Part shown: piece by piece, positions 18,095 to 25,961 of the stretch
Position numbering within the stretch: the first letter of the stretch is position 1
How the letters are laid out: each line of letters starts with the position of its first letter
Assembly (NCBI GenBank): GCA_959599095.1
Contig: CAUGGC010000024.1
Location: 1 to 28,312 of the forward strand
Direction of reading: 5' to 3'
DNA from: an uncultured Collinsella sp.
GTDB lineage: Bacteria; Actinomycetota; Coriobacteriia; Coriobacteriales; Coriobacteriaceae
DNA length: 28,312 bases
The notes under the pieces: model-generated
The model's input: the letters and a program-made list of their open reading frames with translations, nothing else
What the model was told of the DNA's origin: nothing
Databases searched by the model: none
Translations under genes and position numbers: made by a program

Positions 18095-20545
18095 ATGCTG
18101 CAGAAAATCCAACGTTTTGGCGGAGCCATGTTCGCGCCCGCCATGCTGTTTTCTATATCAGGCCTCATGGTCGGCATCTCCGCCCTCGCCACGACCGTAG
18201 ACATCGTCGGTGACCTCGCCGTATACGGAACCCCTTGGTACGTTTTCTGGACCATCATCCAGCGCGGCTCGTGGACGGTCTTTAAACGTCTCCCGCTCCT
18301 TTTTGCCGTAGCGCTGCCTATCGGTCTTGCCCAAAAGCAACCGGCACGCTGCTGCCTCGAGGCGCTCGTGGCCTATTTTGCCTATTGCTTCTTTTTGAGC
18401 GAGATCATTAAGCTGAGCGGAGACAACCTTGGGCTTAAGTACCCATCATCTTTGACCCCCGCCAGCGGTATCACCGTCATCGACGGCATCAAGACGCTCG
18501 ACACCGGCATTATCGGCCCGCTGGCGGTATCGGCAACCGTCGTCGCCATCCATGACCGCTTCTACGATGCCAAGGTTCCCGATTGGCTCGGCACCTTCTC
18601 GGGTTCCTCGCTGGTCTACCTCATCAGCTTTTTTGCCGTGTTTGCCCTCGCCGCCATCTCGGCCGCCATCGTGCCCTTCGCATACGCTGTAACCGAAACG
18701 CTGCGCCACGCACTTGCGGGCGTCGGCCCCTTCGGCGTGGGCATCTTTGTGTTTTTGGAGCGAGCGCTCGAGCCCATGGGGCTGCACCATCTGCTCTATA
18801 TGCCCATCTATTACGACAATCTGGTCATTCACGACGGTATTTACGCCACGTGGACCAACCTGCTCCCCATTCTCTCCCATAGCACGCGCCCTTTAAATGA
18901 ACTTGCGCCCTGGGCAGGTTTTACCGCCACCGGCTGGGGCAAGCTCTTTGGCCTTCCCGCCATCGCGGCAGCATTCTATTTCACCGCCAAACCCGAACGC
19001 CGCGCCGGCCTTAAGGTCATCCTTTTGCCCGCCATCGTCGCCTCGGTGGTCTGCGGCGTCACCGAGCCGCTCGAGTTTCTCTTTATGTTCACCTATCCCG
19101 GACTCTTTTTGCTCTACGCCGTCCTGTCCTCCTGCCTTGCCATGACCATGAACTTCTTTGGCATCGTCGGCATCTTCTCGGGCGGTCTCATGGAAATGAC
19201 GGCCTTCAACTTCATCCCACTCATGCGAATGCATGCCGGCTCCTACCTTTTGGCGCTCGGTATCGGTCTTGCCTTTAGCCTCATCTTTTTTGTTAGTTTT
19301 CGAGCACTCATCTTGGTCTATGACCTTAAGACGCCGGGCCGCGAGGATCATGTCTCCAATCGCGCGGCAATCGATCGTTTAACGGGAAGCGGCTTTGCCA
19401 AAGAGCAATCTCCCAATGGCGAGGTCAGTATTCAATCCGATCAAGATCACGTCCTCGCCGAGCGGGTAATTCAGCTTTTAGGTGGCGTTGGCAATATCGT
19501 GGGCGCAACCAACTGCGCCACGCGCCTGCGCGTCGAGGTCGCAGACCCTTCCATCGTTGCAGATAATGCGTCGTTTGTCGCGGTGGGCGCCAAGGGCCTC
19601 ATCATTACGGGCAAGACCGCCCAGGTGATTATTGGCATCTCCGTTCCCCGCGTTAAAGAGCATTTTGACCAGATCATGGGCCTCGAGCCGGGATTTGTGC
19701 CCACCACCTCGGCCTCCCCTGCCGCCAGCGCAGCCCATAAGCGCGGCGATATCTGCTTCTTCGATATCGACGGAACACTCGCCTGGCAAGACCCTCGAGT
19801 GGCACAAGAACTTCCCGAGAGCGAGCGAGACCTCTCCCCCTATCCCAATGAAGCGGTCTCGCAAGCCATCCGTGATTTTGTCGCCAAGGGCAATATGGCG
19901 TTTATCTGCACAGGGCGCACGCTGAGCTGCATCCATCCAAAGCTGCTCGAGCTGCCCTGGACCGGCATCGTCTGCCTCGCGGGTGGCTATGTCGAACTTG
20001 AGGGACACGTGATTCGCGATTTGGCGATGACGCCCGGCATGCTGCAGCGCCTTGCTCCCATTCTTGAGCAATCGGACGAAGTGATTCGTTTTGAGGGACT
20101 CAATGGCGTCGTTCGCATGAGTGCCGATGCGCCCGACGCCCCGGGATACGCCCGCACCGTGGGCGATGCAATTACGCAGCTGCAACATTACAGCGCCTAC
20201 AAGATCTTAATGTCCACGTCGCTTGCCAACCACATCGCTCAGGATCAAGCGTTTGAGCCGCTGCTCTGCTTTAACGAGCTCGAGCTCGAAGTGACCGAGA
20301 TTTCGCCTCGCGAATGCACCAAGCGCGAGGGTATCCAGTCCGTACTCGACGCTCTCGACCCCAACCATGGAATGGTGTATGGCATCGGTGATGCCAGCAA
20401 TGACATCTCGCTGATGAACGCCGTCGATGTCGGTATCGCCATGGGCAATGCGCCGGACTATCTCAAGGAAAAGGCCGACTATGTCACCGACAGCATCGAC
20501 CACGACGGCGTCGTCACCGCGCTCGAACACTTTGGGCTTATCTAG
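18095..20545 (+). CDS. PTS EIIC-EIIB sugar transporter fused to Cof-type HAD phosphatase
   Basis: A rare-looking three-part protein of 816 residues. Residues 1-415 are a glucose/maltose-family EIIC membrane domain (MalX/GlvC-like) with the VCGVTEPLEFLFMF motif near 319-332 and the LKTPGRE exit. Residues 450-530 are an EIIB domain with the phosphocysteine Cys474 (TNCATRLRV). After a short linker, residues 551-816 form a HAD-IIB (Cof-type) hydrolase: nucleophile Asp557 and acid/base Asp559 in FFDIDGT, FICTGRT, Lys743, and GDASND with Asp766 and Asp770. All catalytic motifs look intact. No EIIA domain is present, so one must be supplied in trans. I chose ATG 18095 (GGAAGG upstream) over TTG 18059. 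The phosphatase may dephosphorylate the imported sugar phosphate or relieve its build-up. Substrate unknown; an alpha-glucoside fits the context. Confidence 0.9.
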   Translation: MLQKIQRFGGAMFAPAMLFSISGLMVGISALATTVDIVGDLAVYGTPWYVFWTIIQRGSWTVFKRLPLLFAVALPIGLAQKQPARCCLEALVAYFAYCFFLSEIIKLSGDNLGLKYPSSLTPASGITVIDGIKTLDTGIIGPLAVSATVVAIHDRFYDAKVPDWLGTFSGSSLVYLISFFAVFALAAISAAIVPFAYAVTETLRHALAGVGPFGVGIFVFLERALEPMGLHHLLYMPIYYDNLVIHDGIYATWTNLLPILSHSTRPLNELAPWAGFTATGWGKLFGLPAIAAAFYFTAKPERRAGLKVILLPAIVASVVCGVTEPLEFLFMFTYPGLFLLYAVLSSCLAMTMNFFGIVGIFSGGLMEMTAFNFIPLMRMHAGSYLLALGIGLAFSLIFFVSFRALILVYDLKTPGREDHVSNRAAIDRLTGSGFAKEQSPNGEVSIQSDQDHVLAERVIQLLGGVGNIVGATNCATRLRVEVADPSIVADNASFVAVGAKGLIITGKTAQVIIGISVPRVKEHFDQIMGLEPGFVPTTSASPAASAAHKRGDICFFDIDGTLAWQDPRVAQELPESERDLSPYPNEAVSQAIRDFVAKGNMAFICTGRTLSCIHPKLLELPWTGIVCLAGGYVELEGHVIRDLAMTPGMLQRLAPILEQSDEVIRFEGLNGVVRMSADAPDAPGYARTVGDAITQLQHYSAYKILMSTSLANHIAQDQAFEPLLCFNELELEVTEISPRECTKREGIQSVLDALDPNHGMVYGIGDASNDISLMNAVDVGIAMGNAPDYLKEKADYVTDSIDHDGVVTALEHFGLI

Positions 20546-20660
20546 CCAAGCCCCTACCGCACTTGCGGCCGCATGGACCAATCGTCTTCAACCGCCGCGC
20601 TCGACGCCCTAATGTGGCAATATGTTGTCTGCATAATGCAACGATGCAACCTATCAAAGA
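20546..20660. other. Short gap before the polyprenyl synthase gene
   Basis: The gap contains the palindrome TGCATAATGCA (20630-20640) and two ATGCAAC words but no clear terminator or promoter pair. Confidence 0.35.
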
Positions 20661-21686
20661 ATGCGAGAACCCGTGTCCAGTCCGTTTACCAGCTTTTTAG
20701 CCCAGCACTTTGACCAGATTAACGACTATCTGGCCACGTTCTTTGACGGACAGGCGACTTCCGCCGATATCGAGCGCTACCTGTATACCCCGCTCTCGGC
20801 ATTTACGGCAAACGCTGGCAAGCGCCACCGCCCGCTCATCTGCATGCTCGCCGCCACTGCGGTAGGCGGCAGCTTTGAGAGCGCCCGCAGCGCAGCGGCG
20901 GCCATCGAGCACTTTCAGTCGGGCGCACTCATCCACGACGACATCGCCGACAACGGGCAGATTCGTCGCGGCAAGCCCTGCATGCACCTTACCGAGGGCA
21001 CCGGTCTTGCCATCAACTGCGGTGACCTGGCGCTCACCATGGTCACCAAGACGGTTCTCGACGACCCCACACTCAACGCAGACGTGAAGCTTCGCGTGCT
21101 CCACGAGCTTACCGAGATGATCGTCCGTACCATCGAGGGCCAGGCGCTCGACCTGGGCTGGGTCCGCGACGGGCGCTTTGACATTTCGGTCGACGATTAT
21201 CTGGACATGGCGACGCACAAGACCGCGTACTACAGCGGAGCGACGCCGCTTGCCGCCGGAGCCATTATCGGCGGCGGCAGCGAAGAGCAGATTGAGGCAC
21301 TGCGCGCCTTTGGGCTGCACACGGGCCTTGCCTTCCAGATTCAAGACGACCTGCTCAACTTGATCGGCACCAAGGAGGCCGCCAACAAGGACTTCCGCAC
21401 CGATATCACCGAGGGCAAGCGCACCCTCGTTGCCGTGCATGCCCTGTCAGACGAGCGCTATCACGACGAGATCGAGGCAATCCTTTCCTCGGGCACCGAG
21501 GACCCTGCGCAGCTCGCACGCGCCGTGGAGATCTTCCAGGAGACCGGCTCCATCGATTACGCCCACACCTATGCGCTCGACCTGACCGCTAAGGCCAAGG
21601 CCGCTATCGAAGGCGTCGAGCTCGACCCGCATGCGCGCGAGCTCTTCCTCTCAATGGCAGATTTCTTTGTGGAGCGTCTTAACTAG
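20661..21686 (+). CDS. Polyprenyl diphosphate synthase (trans-isoprenyl)
   Basis: Condenses isopentenyl diphosphate with allylic diphosphates into a longer prenyl chain, for quinone, carotenoid or lipid-carrier synthesis. Size is 341 residues. GKRHRP (residues 53-58) binds the diphosphate. The first aspartate-rich motif is intact: DDIAD with Asp93, Asp94 and Asp97. The second reads QDDLLN, so its last aspartate is replaced by Asn233, a change seen in some family members. KTAYYS is present. The ATG has only a weak ribosome site, and GTG at 20673 is an alternative start. Chain length cannot be judged. It is not clearly in an operon with its neighbours. Confidence 0.9.
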   Translation: MREPVSSPFTSFLAQHFDQINDYLATFFDGQATSADIERYLYTPLSAFTANAGKRHRPLICMLAATAVGGSFESARSAAAAIEHFQSGALIHDDIADNGQIRRGKPCMHLTEGTGLAINCGDLALTMVTKTVLDDPTLNADVKLRVLHELTEMIVRTIEGQALDLGWVRDGRFDISVDDYLDMATHKTAYYSGATPLAAGAIIGGGSEEQIEALRAFGLHTGLAFQIQDDLLNLIGTKEAANKDFRTDITEGKRTLVAVHALSDERYHDEIEAILSSGTEDPAQLARAVEIFQETGSIDYAHTYALDLTAKAKAAIEGVELDPHARELFLSMADFFVERLN

Positions 21687-21727
21687 CGGGGGTCATAAAA
21701 CCTGTGGGCAGCGAGTTAGGGTACAAG

Positions 21728-21757
21728 TTGCTACACTATTGAGTGCATGTTTATAAA
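21728..21757 (+). promoter_or_regulatory. Candidate promoter of the peptidoglycan-binding protein gene
   Basis: TTGCTA (21728-21733) and TATAAA (21752-21757) are spaced by 18 bp, about 70 bp before the gene. Confidence 0.4.
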
Positions 21758-21825
21758 TTGTCTCGCGTTGTCTATCCGACACACGCTCAAAATAGTACGA
21801 ATGGTACGCCGAAAGGGGTTCGTTC

Positions 21826-22731
21826 ATGGAACCTATTACAACGGGCATGCAGGGAGCAGCCGTCGAGGACGTCCAGTCCCGCCTTCTGCAGCTCGGCTAT
21901 ACAATCGATGACACCGAGGTTGCCGACAAGCGCTTTGGCACCACCACCGAGCAGGCCGTCAGCACCTTCAGGCTCGACAGCGGCCTTGCTGCCGGTCATG
22001 CCGTCGATATCCCCTGTTGGAGCGCCCTGGTCGACGCCTCGTATAAGCTGGGCGACCGCACTCTGTATCTGCGCATGCCCAATTTCCATGGCGCCGATGT
22101 GCAGGCCCTGCAGCGCGCTCTCAACGTTTTGGGCTTTGCCTGCGGCGAGGACGACGGCTACTTTGGTCCGCATACCGAGGCCGCCCTGCAGCAGTTCCAG
22201 GAAAATGTCGGCCTGTTTGCCGACGGCATGGCCTTCCAGGACACCTACGCCTACATCAACCGCCTGCACCATGTGTGGGAGGGCAAGCCCTCGGTCACCG
22301 AAGCCGAGTCCCGCATCGGTTTTGCTCGCGCCGCCAACGTGCTCGAGCGCTTCCAGATCGCCGTTATCGGCGAGGACCCCATCGCGCGCAGTGTTGCGTC
22401 GCGCATGTGGAATATCGCCACGGCAACGACCGACAACAGCGGCATGATGCTCTGCGACTCCGAGGTCCCAACCGACGTTGACCTGGTGCTCGAGATCGCA
22501 AGCGACGAGCTGCCCGCCGACGCCGCGCCACGCGCCACGATTGCCCTCGCCGAGTGCCACAACCTGGCCCAGCGCATCCGCACCGCCAATGTCGCCGCGC
22601 AGCAGAAGCCGGCTCGCATTCGCATTGAGCTCACGGGCATGACGCGCTACAACGGCACCTTCACGGCCAGCGACGCGCAGACGCTCGCCGTACGCCTACT
22701 CGACGGCGTTTGCGATGCCCTCGCAGATTAG
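21826..22731 (+). CDS. Peptidoglycan-binding (PGBD1-like) domain protein, no signal peptide
   Basis: A 301-residue protein. Two peptidoglycan-binding-1 type repeats are seen: residues about 5-65 (GAAVEDVQSRLLQLGY ... FGTTTEQAVSTFR) and about 87-140 (GADVQALQRALNVLGF ... YFGPHTEAALQQFQ). The C-terminal half, from about 160, starts RAANVLERFQIAVIG and ends TLAVRLLDGVCDALAD. It resembles the fold order of an N-acetylmuramoyl-L-alanine amidase 3 domain but the zinc ligands are not visible, so catalysis is doubtful. No signal peptide or membrane segment precedes it, which is odd for a wall-binding protein. GAAAGGGG lies upstream of the ATG. The tRNA-Gln gene follows 38 bp after its stop. The function is unknown. 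Confidence 0.75.
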   Translation: MEPITTGMQGAAVEDVQSRLLQLGYTIDDTEVADKRFGTTTEQAVSTFRLDSGLAAGHAVDIPCWSALVDASYKLGDRTLYLRMPNFHGADVQALQRALNVLGFACGEDDGYFGPHTEAALQQFQENVGLFADGMAFQDTYAYINRLHHVWEGKPSVTEAESRIGFARAANVLERFQIAVIGEDPIARSVASRMWNIATATTDNSGMMLCDSEVPTDVDLVLEIASDELPADAAPRATIALAECHNLAQRIRTANVAAQQKPARIRIELTGMTRYNGTFTASDAQTLAVRLLDGVCDALAD

Positions 22732-22738
22732 GTAAACT
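22710..22738 (+). promoter_or_regulatory. Candidate promoter of tRNA-Gln
   Basis: TTGCGA (22710-22715) and TAAACT (22733-22738) are exactly 17 bp apart and lie at the end of the preceding gene, about 30 bp before the tRNA. Confidence 0.5.
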
Positions 22739-22769
22739 AGACGAGTTGCTTTTGGGCAACACCACACAT

Positions 22770-22844
22770 TGGGACGTAGTTCAACGGTAGAACTCCGGTT
22801 TTTGGTGCCGGCTGTTGGGGGTTCGAATCCCTCCGTCCCAGCCA
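22770..22844 (+). tRNA. tRNA-Gln (anticodon UUG)
   Basis: A complete cloverleaf: acceptor TGGGACG/CGTCCCA with discriminator G, D stem GTTC/GAAC, anticodon stem CCGGT/GCCGG with loop TTTTGGT, and T arm with GTTCGAAT. The anticodon is TTG, reading CAA. The U1-A72 pair is typical of bacterial tRNA-Gln. CCA is encoded at 22842-22844. Confidence 0.97.
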
Positions 22845-22853
22845 TTAAAACTG

Positions 22854-22890
22854 AGCGCCCTAAGCCCATAACAGCCCAGGGCGCTTTCTT
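22854..22890 (+). terminator. tRNA-Gln terminator
   Basis: AGCGCCCT (22854-22861) pairs with AGGGCGCT (22878-22885), followed by TTTCTT. It begins 9 bp after the tRNA. Confidence 0.75.
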
Positions 22891-23016
22891 GTGGGCAAGC
22901 GGAGGAATTCGAGCCCGCAAGGGTGCGGAGCTGAGGAAACGCGAAGCGTTTTCCAGCGCAGCACGCAAGGAGCGAAGCGATGCAGCGGGGCGCGGCCGCC
23001 GCAGGCAGACGCGGTG
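22891..23016. other. GC-rich stretch with small hairpins, no gene
   Basis: GGAAACGC (22935-22942) and GCGTTTTCC (22946-22954) form a hairpin with one bulge around GAA. The rest is GC-rich with repeated GCGAAGCG words. An open frame across here also covers the tRNA and is judged spurious. Confidence 0.5.
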
Positions 23017-23017
23017 T

Positions 23018-23074
23018 CGGCACTTGGGGACGCTCCTAAGTGCCGGCATTATAGGAACGTCCCCAAGTGCCGGC
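23018..23074. repeat. REP-like nested palindrome
   Basis: A 20-bp arm (23018-23037) pairs with 23053-23072 at 19 of 20 positions, around GGGGACG-type sequence. A second AAGTGCCGGC copy (23038-23047) inside repeats the right end (23065-23074), so two alternative folds exist. I recall GCACTTGGGGACG-type palindromes as common in Coriobacteriia intergenic DNA, but cannot verify that here. Confidence 0.65.
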
Positions 23075-23127
23075 TCGGGACTATTTTCGAGGACCCTCCG
23101 AAGGACTGTGGCCAAAAAACGGCAAAT

Positions 23128-23226
23128 ATGAGTACTGTTACCGTTGTAGCTACATTATTTTCGTTAATAAAAGAAGATCTTAATGAGATTTATTCGCATC
23201 AAGGTCTTCCTTTAATGAACACTTGA
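23128..23226 (+). CDS. Possible 32-residue peptide or gene fragment
   Basis: The frame begins MSTVTVVATLFS and runs to TGA. It starts inside the left 27-bp repeat. No good ribosome site is seen. Its first 12 codons match the inward frame from the right repeat with conservative changes only. It may be a decayed 5' gene end; no function is assigned. Confidence 0.3.
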   Translation: MSTVTVVATLFSLIKEDLNEIYSHQGLPLMNT

Positions 23227-23260
23227 GGAGATACGGCAGCTTATCTGCTCGACCGACACG

Positions 23261-23317
23261 TCAAATCACCTTAAATGTGGTCGAAATTACTGCTACTAAA
23301 AGAGTATCATTACTCAT
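23261..23317 (-). CDS. Possible 18-residue peptide or gene fragment
   Basis: The frame reads MSNDTLLVAVIS and stops six codons later. It starts inside the right 27-bp repeat and mirrors the peptide at 23128. It is most likely a relic rather than a gene. Confidence 0.25.
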   Translation of the reverse strand: MSNDTLLVAVISTTFKVI

Positions 23318-23442
23318 ATTTGCCGTTTTTTGGCCACGGCTCTTTATAGACACCCTGTACAGCGACGGCGGTAGATTTCGGAACGTGTCCGTCAGCCCCG
23401 TTCCGAAAAGCGAGCCGCGTGCAACGGCCAAGCCACGACAGC

Positions 23443-23575
23443 CCCCGGGAGAGCGGGGACACCGGCTTAGGTTTATCGCGAGTTCCGCACGAACAGGAGG
23501 CCACTTAATGTGGCCTCCGTCGTGAGCAGGACTGTAGAGCAGGAAACCTAAGCCGGTGTCCCCGCTCTCCCGGGG
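23443..23575 (+). repeat. Hairpin element B (conserved core, private arms)
   Basis: Arms of 32 bp at 23443-23474 and 23544-23575 are perfect inverted repeats with a sequence unlike the arms of element A. The 69-nt core (23475-23543) has the same length as in A and differs at few positions. The central stem is GGAGGCCAC/GTGGCCTCC with the same TTAAT loop. A second stem forms between CACGA and TCGTG. It ends 10 bp from the stop of the Toprim gene, as A ends 19 bp from the stop of the NlpC-like gene, and both have the same orientation relative to that gene. The gap 23338-23442 shows nothing else. Confidence 0.85.
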
Positions 23576-23585
23576 CCGGCGGAAT

Positions 23586-25778
23586 TTAGTTGTTCAGCAT
23601 GCGGTCGAAGCTTCCCGAGTCGCCATCCCGATAGTCGGCGGTCATCAGAATCTCCTGCGGAATGCGCCCGCCTTCACGTAGCACGTTGCGGAACTGCACA
23701 CGCGTGACCATGGGCAGATCCTTGATCGTCGCCGCCAAGTTCTGCGGCACGCCCTGGTTGGCAGCCGCGGGCTCGCACTCGCCGCCGGCCTTCACGCGAC
23801 GCTTGTGCTCGGCGAGCATGGCGCGGTACATGCCGGCATGCAGGCGAATCTCAACCACATTGGCATTGCGAGCCTGCTCGACGATGCGCGCGCCCTCGCG
23901 GTCGATATCGCCCACGTAGTAGACGTAGTTAAAACGATAGCCGATCTCGGCCAGATAATCGTCCAGGGCATGCGAGACGCTCGCCTTGCATCCGCCGCCA
24001 AAAATCACGCCGCCCACCTTGATGCCAAAGAGCTTGGCGTGCTTGCGGCCACGCAACAGCTTGACGATCTCGTCGTAGGTATCCAGGTTCTCAACCATAA
24101 TGAACGGCTTGTCGGCGCCCAGCGTAAAGAAACCCGTAAAGTGCACGGGGCGGTTGGGGGCGACCTTAATCGCCTGCATGCTGATGCCCTTTTCGGTCAT
24201 ACGCCGAATTAGGCGCTCGCCGTGCTTGCCGTCAAAGGCCTTCTCATCGTTAAAAATCTGGTAGGCGCGCTGGCGACGCGAAGCAACCGGCGTATCGGCA
24301 CCTCGGTTCTGCTCGATCCAAGCCTGGATGATTGCAATCTCCTCGGCAATCTTGCGGTTGGACATCTCGTTGTGCTGGGTGCGCTGCGGCGCCTTTTTGC
24401 CGTCCTTGCCCTCGACCTTAACAATTTGAGTCTGCTGCTCCTTAATCTTAGAGAGCGCCGTAGGCGTAGGGACAACTTTGAGCAGCTGCCTGCCCAAAAC
24501 GCGGGCAAGGGCAAACGCCGATACCTCGCCGTGGACGGTCGACTCAGACCGCTGGGCAGCACTATCAGCCGCGGCAGGCTCAGCCTGTGCATGAGGCTTA
24601 CGCTTGGAATCTGCCCGGGTATTACGTTTCTGCTTGGGCGCAGACGAGCGCTTTTGCGGACGATCGGACTTGGCCTCCTTCGCCGGCTGGCGCTTGACCT
24701 GATCCACCGGAGTCTCGGCCTTCTCATCTCCGTTTTGTGTCGCTGCCTTCTCGGCCGCGGCCTCGGCATTTGAGCCACGACCGCCGCGGTGACGACGACG
24801 GCGGGGCTTGCCTGAGGTGCTCTCCCCCGCCTGCTTATCAGCGGTCTGTTGAGCTTTGACCTCAGCGTCAGCCGCAGGCTGCGACTCGGAAGGTTGCTGC
24901 TCGCGAGTCGCCGGCTCAACGGTTTTCTCGGTTTGTTCGGCCTTCTCGGCCTGAGCGGTCGAAGCCGGCTCGCCCTTCTCCTGACGCCTTACGGGATACG
25001 CGCGCCTCGCAAAACCACGTCCGGGACGGCACGAACCCGGAGCCCTCTTGGCAGACTCCTCAACATCGTCTGCAACCTCGGAAGGCTCTTCAACCTCACG
25101 CGCGACATCCTGCTGCGCAGCCTTAAAGCGAGCACCGCGACGACGCTGGGGCTCTTGGGCCTCCACGGGCTTTTGCTCCTTCGCGGGCTTCTGCGACTCG
25201 GCAGCAACCTCGTTCTCAACAGCCTCGGCATCCGTCTCACCCTTTTGAGCAACGGCGCGACGGAAGCGCTCCTGCTGGGCGCGGCGCTGCGCATCGCGCT
25301 TGCCACCCCCGCCAAAACCGCCGCGTCCTGCCTTGGCCGTAAAGGCGCGCACGACGTTCTCATCGAGCAACTCATCGGTATCGACATGCTCATGCGGAGC
25401 AACTTCTTCCACAGCAGGCACGTCAGCGGAATCCTCGACGACAAAATCTTCGACGGACTCGGCAGGCTGCTCCTGGGCATCGCGGATCTCAGCATTGATG
25501 GTATAGAACGCCGGGCGCCCGTTAATGCCGCTACCCTCGATCTTGGTCACGATATTTGCCTCGATAAGCTCATCGCGCATCGCCTTGGTGTCGCATTCCT
25601 TATCGACGGAGCGGAAAATCTGCGCCAGTGCACTCGACTTAATCTTGAGCGCCTTGCGACAAAGCAGATCGTAGGCAACCAGCTTGGCACGCTCAGCAGA
25701 AAGCGACGTCTGGCTGCTCAGGCGCTCAGCCAGAGCATCGACATTGTTTTGATTATCGGAATATACCGTCTTGGCCAC
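23586..25778 (-). CDS. Toprim-domain protein resembling JetD/DUF2220, with long basic-acidic linker
   Basis: A 730-residue protein in three parts. Residues 1-100 look like a winged-helix unit (LVAYDLLCRKALKIKSSALAQIFRSVD ... GRPAFYTINAEI). Residues 100-415 are low-complexity, rich in A, E, K, Q and R, with arginine patches such as PRRRRHRGGRG; this resembles the disordered tails of RNase E. Residues 415-730 are a folded domain. Its Toprim-like signature is Glu563 in IMVENLDTYDE, GVIFGGGCKASV, and Asp624/Asp626 in YYVGDIDREGARI, ending near RIPQEIL. This order matches the C-terminal Toprim domain of Wadjet JetD (DUF2220), a plasmid-cutting nuclease. No jetA, B or C gene is present. I chose GTG 25778, just after AAAGGGG; the open frame above it runs through the cstA terminator. 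A housekeeping nucleic-acid role is equally possible. Confidence 0.7.
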   Translation of the reverse strand: MAKTVYSDNQNNVDALAERLSSQTSLSAERAKLVAYDLLCRKALKIKSSALAQIFRSVDKECDTKAMRDELIEANIVTKIEGSGINGRPAFYTINAEIRDAQEQPAESVEDFVVEDSADVPAVEEVAPHEHVDTDELLDENVVRAFTAKAGRGGFGGGGKRDAQRRAQQERFRRAVAQKGETDAEAVENEVAAESQKPAKEQKPVEAQEPQRRRGARFKAAQQDVAREVEEPSEVADDVEESAKRAPGSCRPGRGFARRAYPVRRQEKGEPASTAQAEKAEQTEKTVEPATREQQPSESQPAADAEVKAQQTADKQAGESTSGKPRRRRHRGGRGSNAEAAAEKAATQNGDEKAETPVDQVKRQPAKEAKSDRPQKRSSAPKQKRNTRADSKRKPHAQAEPAAADSAAQRSESTVHGEVSAFALARVLGRQLLKVVPTPTALSKIKEQQTQIVKVEGKDGKKAPQRTQHNEMSNRKIAEEIAIIQAWIEQNRGADTPVASRRQRAYQIFNDEKAFDGKHGERLIRRMTEKGISMQAIKVAPNRPVHFTGFFTLGADKPFIMVENLDTYDEIVKLLRGRKHAKLFGIKVGGVIFGGGCKASVSHALDDYLAEIGYRFNYVYYVGDIDREGARIVEQARNANVVEIRLHAGMYRAMLAEHKRRVKAGGECEPAAANQGVPQNLAATIKDLPMVTRVQFRNVLREGGRIPQEILMTADYRDGDSGSFDRMLNN

Positions 25779-25886
25779 GGGGCCCCTTTCATATGCACAC
25801 ATATACGTCCATATGGTACAACGCACGAGCCTATCCACGCAAAACATCTGCGAGAACGCCCTTGCACCACCTGTTCTCACAAGAAA

Positions 25887-25922
25887 AAAGACCGGGTCCG
25901 CTTGATTGCGGACCCGGTCTTT
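25887..25922 (-). terminator. cstA Rho-independent terminator
   Basis: AAAGACCGGGTCCGC (25887-25901) and GCGGACCCGGTCTTT (25908-25922) form a perfect 15-bp stem. On the minus strand TTTTTTC follows. It lies 40 bp after the cstA stop. Confidence 0.93.
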
Positions 25923-25961
25923 CCGAGTCAAATAGATGGGAGATTCAACCCGTCCGACCGA

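Larger units (their letters stand above)
23108..23337. repeat. AT-rich island bounded by 27-bp perfect inverted repeats
   Basis: The ends 23108-23134 and 23311-23337 are perfect 27-bp inverted repeats. They enclose 176 bp of AT-rich DNA unlike the surroundings. Each repeat contains an inward-facing ATG AGT; similarity continues inward for about 11 codons. No target-site duplication is evident. It may be a MITE-like remnant or a relic of inversion. Confidence 0.75.

Noticed and set aside
22769..23131. A 120-codon frame that starts before and runs through tRNA-Gln
   Set aside because: It translates the tRNA and REP-like repeats; such frames are a known annotation artefact.
23108..23337. Complete insertion sequence
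   Set aside because: Only 230 bp, no transposase gene and no target-site duplication.
25779..25931. Upstream 51-residue extension of the Toprim protein
   Set aside because: It runs through the cstA terminator hairpin; GTG 25778 follows AAAGGGG.
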